This document shows positions 4,627-5,725 of a stretch of DNA of 5,725 bases, in pieces. The notes beneath the pieces are model-generated. The model searched no databases and was not told the DNA's origin. It saw nothing but the letters and a program-made list of their open reading frames with translations. The position numbers and the translations under genes are program-made. The DNA comes from Clostridia bacterium (lineage in GTDB: Bacteria > Bacillota > Clostridia > Oscillospirales > CAG-272). Position 1 is the first letter of the stretch, and the number at the start of each line of letters is the position of its first letter. The stretch covers positions 1 to 5,725 of the forward strand of contig CAADYN010000042.1 of the NCBI GenBank assembly GCA_900753285.1, written 5' to 3'.

Positions 4627-5725
4627 ATGGCTAAGATCATTGGTATAGATTTAGGTACAACAAACTCTTGCGTAGCAGTATATGAAGGCGGCGAACCCAT
4701 CGTTATTCCGAATCCCGAAGGAGCAAGAACAACACCTTCCGTAGTCGCATTCTCAAAGAACGGTGAAAGACTTGTCGGTCAGGTTGCAAAGCGTCAGGCT
4801 ATCACAAACCCCGACAGAACAGTTTCTTCCATCAAGCGTCACATGGGTTCCGATTATAAGGTAACTATCGACGACAAGAAGTACAGCCCACAGGAAATTT
4901 CCGCTATGATTCTCCAGAAGCTCAAGGCAGACGCGGAAGCATACCTCGGCGGAACAGTAAGTCAGGCTGTAATCACAGTCCCCGCATACTTCTCAGACGC
5001 TCAGAGACAGGCAACCAAGGACGCAGGTAAGATAGCAGGTCTTGAAGTTCTCCGTATCATCAACGAACCTACCGCGGCAGCTCTCGCATATGGCGTTGAC
5101 AAGGAAACCAAGGAACAGAAGATCATGGTATTCGACCTCGGCGGCGGTACATTCGATGTATCAATCCTTGATATTTCCGACGGCGTATTTGAAGTTCTCG
5201 CAACAAACGGCGATACAAAGCTCGGCGGCGACGACTTCGATAACAGAGTAATTGACTGGATCGCTGAAGAATTCATGAAGGAAAACAGCGGCATCGACCT
5301 CAGAAAAGACAAGATGGCGCTCCAGAGACTGAAGGAAGCTGCTGAAAAGGCTAAGATAGAGCTCTCCGGCGTAACTTCTTCCAACATCAACCTCCCGTTC
5401 ATCACAGCAGACGCAACAGGTCCGAAGCACTTCGACGCAACTCTCACCAGAGCAAAGTTCAACGAACTCACTGCCGACCTTGTTGAGCGTACAATGGGTC
5501 CGACAAAGAAGGCTCTCGCAGACGCAGGTCTTTCGGTAGGTCAGATCGACAAGGTTCTTCTCGTAGGCGGTTCCACAAGAATTCCCGCAGTCCAGGACGC
5601 TGTTAAGAACTTCATCGGCAAGGAACCCTTCAAGGGCATCAACCCTGATGAATGCGTTGCAGTCGGCGCGGCTATTCAGGCAGGCGTTCTCGGCGGCGAT
5701 GTAAAGGATCTCCTTCTCCTCGACG
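4627..5725 (+). CDS. dnaK: Molecular chaperone DnaK (Hsp70), N-terminal 366 residues
   Basis: DnaK is the ATP-driven Hsp70 that binds unfolded peptides in the cytoplasm with DnaJ and GrpE. The frame stays open from ATG 4627 to the window edge, giving about 60% of a typical 610-residue protein: nearly the whole nucleotide-binding domain. Visible motifs are phosphate-1 IGIDLGTTNS (5-14), VPAYFSDAQRQAT (118-130), INEPTAAALAYG (145-156), phosphate-2 DLGGGTFDVS (170-179, with T175 matching the autophosphorylated threonine of E. coli) and the adenosine motif VLLVGGSTRIP (310-320). The segment ends at DVKDLLLLD, where the interdomain linker begins. The region after SIKRHMGSDYKV (68-79) is short, lacking the roughly 25-residue insertion of Gram-negative DnaK. 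GGAGG (4613-4617) lies 9 bases before the ATG. Codon bias is very strong, as expected for an abundant protein. The substrate-binding domain, and probably dnaJ, lie beyond the window. Confidence 0.98.
   Translation, partial: MAKIIGIDLGTTNSCVAVYEGGEPIVIPNPEGARTTPSVVAFSKNGERLVGQVAKRQAITNPDRTVSSIKRHMGSDYKVTIDDKKYSPQEISAMILQKLKADAEAYLGGTVSQAVITVPAYFSDAQRQATKDAGKIAGLEVLRIINEPTAAALAYGVDKETKEQKIMVFDLGGGTFDVSILDISDGVFEVLATNGDTKLGGDDFDNRVIDWIAEEFMKENSGIDLRKDKMALQRLKEAAEKAKIELSGVTSSNINLPFITADATGPKHFDATLTRAKFNELTADLVERTMGPTKKALADAGLSVGQIDKVLLVGGSTRIPAVQDAVKNFIGKEPFKGINPDECVAVGAAIQAGVLGGDVKDLLLLD

Noticed and set aside
5001..5471. 156-residue minus-strand frame inside dnaK
   Set aside because: Its Ser-rich product lies opposite fully conserved Hsp70 motifs and is a by-product of dnaK codon bias.

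Overview
The window reads as chromosomal DNA from a low-to-moderate G+C Gram-positive bacterium, most likely a gut-type member of the Clostridia (Oscillospiraceae/Ruminococcaceae-like). Four things support this: a CIRCE-controlled hrcA-grpE-dnaK operon; a DnaK whose N-terminal quadrant lacks the insertion found in Gram-negative homologues; strong GGAGG-type ribosome binding sites; and a secreted protein with an LPXTG-like cell-wall sorting tail. The genus is an inference. All genes are on the + strand.

Layout. (1) Bases 1-95 are the end of a gene whose last residues look like the C-terminal strand of an S1 RNA-binding domain, possibly Tex. (2) Bases 319-1431 are a complete ABC-transporter ATPase of the MalK/UgpC/MsmX sugar-uptake type. 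It has its own sigma-A-like promoter, whose spacer carries a perfect inverted repeat, and ends at a good intrinsic terminator. No permease or binding-protein gene lies beside it, so it may be a shared ATPase. (3) Bases 1662-2519 are a monocistronic gene with a near-consensus promoter and its own terminator. It encodes a secreted protein with a signal peptide, a beta-rich ectodomain and a C-terminal APETG-hydrophobic-basic tail. I do not recognise its family. (4) From about 2631 to the right edge is the class I heat-shock operon: promoter, CIRCE operator, hrcA, grpE and the first 366 codons of dnaK, which runs off the window.

How the parts work together. HrcA represses its own operon by binding CIRCE just downstream of the promoter. 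GrpE is the nucleotide-exchange factor for DnaK, the Hsp70 chaperone. The ABC ATPase and the surface protein are separate transcription units between flanking terminators and are not obviously linked to heat shock. The ATPase and dnaK share a strongly biased codon set (AAG, GAA, CTC/CTT, GGT/GGC, CGT), while hrcA, grpE and the surface gene use a more relaxed set; this suggests that the first two are highly expressed.

The region is mostly well-understood housekeeping DNA. I see no mobile element, CRISPR array, tRNA or rRNA, and no convincing new multi-gene system. The least explained items are the surface protein, the two dyads lying on promoters, and the start region of grpE.
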